NCBI GenBank assembly: GCA_001692895.1
Contig: KV748214.1
Location: 744,001-808,000, forward strand
DNA: 64,000 nucleotides
Direction of reading: 5' to 3'
Source: Cenococcum geophilum 1.58
Lineage: Eukaryota > Ascomycota > Dothideomycetes > Gloniales > Gloniaceae
Part shown: positions 63,293 to 64,000 of the stretch, in pieces
How positions within the stretch are numbered: the stretch's first letter is position 1
Layout of the letters: each line of letters begins with the position of its first letter
The notes under the pieces: generated by a model
Database searches by the model: none
Seen by the model: the letters and a program-made list of their open reading frames with translations, nothing else
What the model was told of the DNA's origin: nothing
Program-made: the position numbers and the translations under genes

Positions 63293-63714
63293 TGTTACGG
63301 ACGCTTTAAGTACTATATTACGACTACTTGGAGAAGAGTTAGAAGAAGCTAGTTGGTTAATAAAAGCACGGTCTAGGATAGATCTAGTTAAGCCATGTGA
63401 TAAGGAATGGTAACTAAGTCACGTAATATAATCTGTATAATCTATATAATCTATATAATCCGTAACAAAGTAAATAGAGCACGCGTATATTATATATAAG
63501 AAGGATTTTATAGGAGTAAGGTTGTGTATTTAAGGACCCTTAGTCCCTACCTAGATAGTTCCTTTCTTATAGTAATTCTTAGAATACAATTAGAGTTAAT
63601 CTATTAGGTAACCACTCTACTAGTTATTATTACGTTGTTAACTTCCTTATATTACCTACACACCTAGCCTATTAATAGGACCTACTGTAGTTCTTACTAT
63701 AAGGTTCCGTTATA
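63293..63714 (+). repeat. 5' LTR of Gypsy-B4 (variant type)
   Basis: Starts TGTTACGGAC and ends CCGTTATA. It contains a short tandem array of ataatctat units (about 63426-63462) not seen in the other B LTRs. Confidence 0.8.
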
Positions 63715-64000
63715 CAATTACTACCTAGTTACGGTATTAAGAAGTTAGATAATATGCCACTAAAAGCGGCCACCACAACGCCCTTAACGGCAGCAACTAC
63801 CTTAGAATTAGGTAATGATACTAGTATGGCAGATACTAACTTATAACAACCTGTAACAGTAGGGTAGTTATAATAGATAGTTAACCGGTTAACGGAAAAT
63901 AATGTAATACTCGAAAATAGGATTAATGGGATAGTAGTAGTAAAGGTTAAGTTACTATTAATTAAGAGATTCTTAGGAGAAAGATTAAAGCTTAAAGGAT
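63293..64000 (+). mobile_element. Gypsy-B4: 5' end of a chromovirus running off the window
   Basis: A 422-bp 5' LTR (63293-63714) followed by the same gag start as in B2 (4150 onward). The first half of the LTR differs strongly from B1-B3 and keeps CpA and TpG, while the last about 200 bp match the family. It therefore represents another subfamily or a younger insertion. Only the 5' end is visible, and the target duplication (atatt before 63293) cannot be confirmed. Confidence 0.8.

Noticed and set aside
1-64000. Mitochondrial or bacterial origin because of high AT content
   Set aside because: Nested nuclear-type LTR, LINE and hAT elements with target duplications and a CpA-specific mutation pattern fit a fungal nuclear RIP region.
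1-64000. tRNA or rRNA genes
   Set aside because: No cloverleaf or conserved rRNA segment recognised by eye; a covariance-model scan was not possible.

Overview
The window reads as a heterochromatic, AT-rich block of a filamentous ascomycete (Pezizomycotina) nuclear genome. I see no intact host gene. Almost every base belongs to a transposable element, and nearly all copies carry the signature of repeat-induced point mutation (RIP): TpA is very common, CpA/TpG is depleted, and CpG and CpT survive. The long reading frames are shadows of decayed elements or of tandem repeats. Scattered N characters (about 2779-2830, 14268-14452, 50411-50780) show that some repeats were hard to assemble.

Left part (1-19830): a Copia fragment (Copia-C), a shortened LTR of family Gypsy-A, an unassigned stretch, then a nest of Gypsy-B chromoviruses. 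B2 (LTRs 3713-4130 and 18976-19393, target duplication aagag) sits inside the 3' end of an older relative, B1. B2 is itself split by a complete minus-strand Gypsy-A element (A1, 6102-12194, target duplication cgcta) and by a GC-rich, un-RIPed, tandem-repeat-filled insert (12619-14507).

Right part (19831-61117): this is built on one very old minus-strand Copia element, Copia-II. Its pieces lie at 19831-20152, 25943-27863, 28187-28549, 53058-53428, 59438-60612 and 60968-61117. Each gap is an insertion: Gypsy-A2, a 323-bp TA-flanked MITE, a hAT-type element, Copia-B, and a SINE with a 12-bp target duplication. Gypsy-B3 cuts Copia-II on the right, and B3 is cut in turn by B4, which runs off the window.

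The hAT element is the largest-scale observation. Its terminal inverted repeats (CAGTGTRGCCAACAG...) lie at 28550 and 53049 with identical 8-bp duplications (atatatta) flush outside them, and the Copia-II integrase region resumes on either side. About 2.4 kb of hAT sequence therefore now encloses 24.5 kb: three LINE copies and a LINE fragment tail, Gypsy-A3, a SINE, Copia-A, and a 12-bp minisatellite split in two.

Nothing here works together as a pathway. The order of insertion is what can be read: Copia-II first, hAT and the B elements later, LINEs inside hAT, then A3 and Copia-A. Exact target duplications of 5 bp (LTR elements), 8 bp (hAT), 2 bp (MITE) and 9-12 bp (SINEs) support this layering. 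Percent divergences and ages were not computed.
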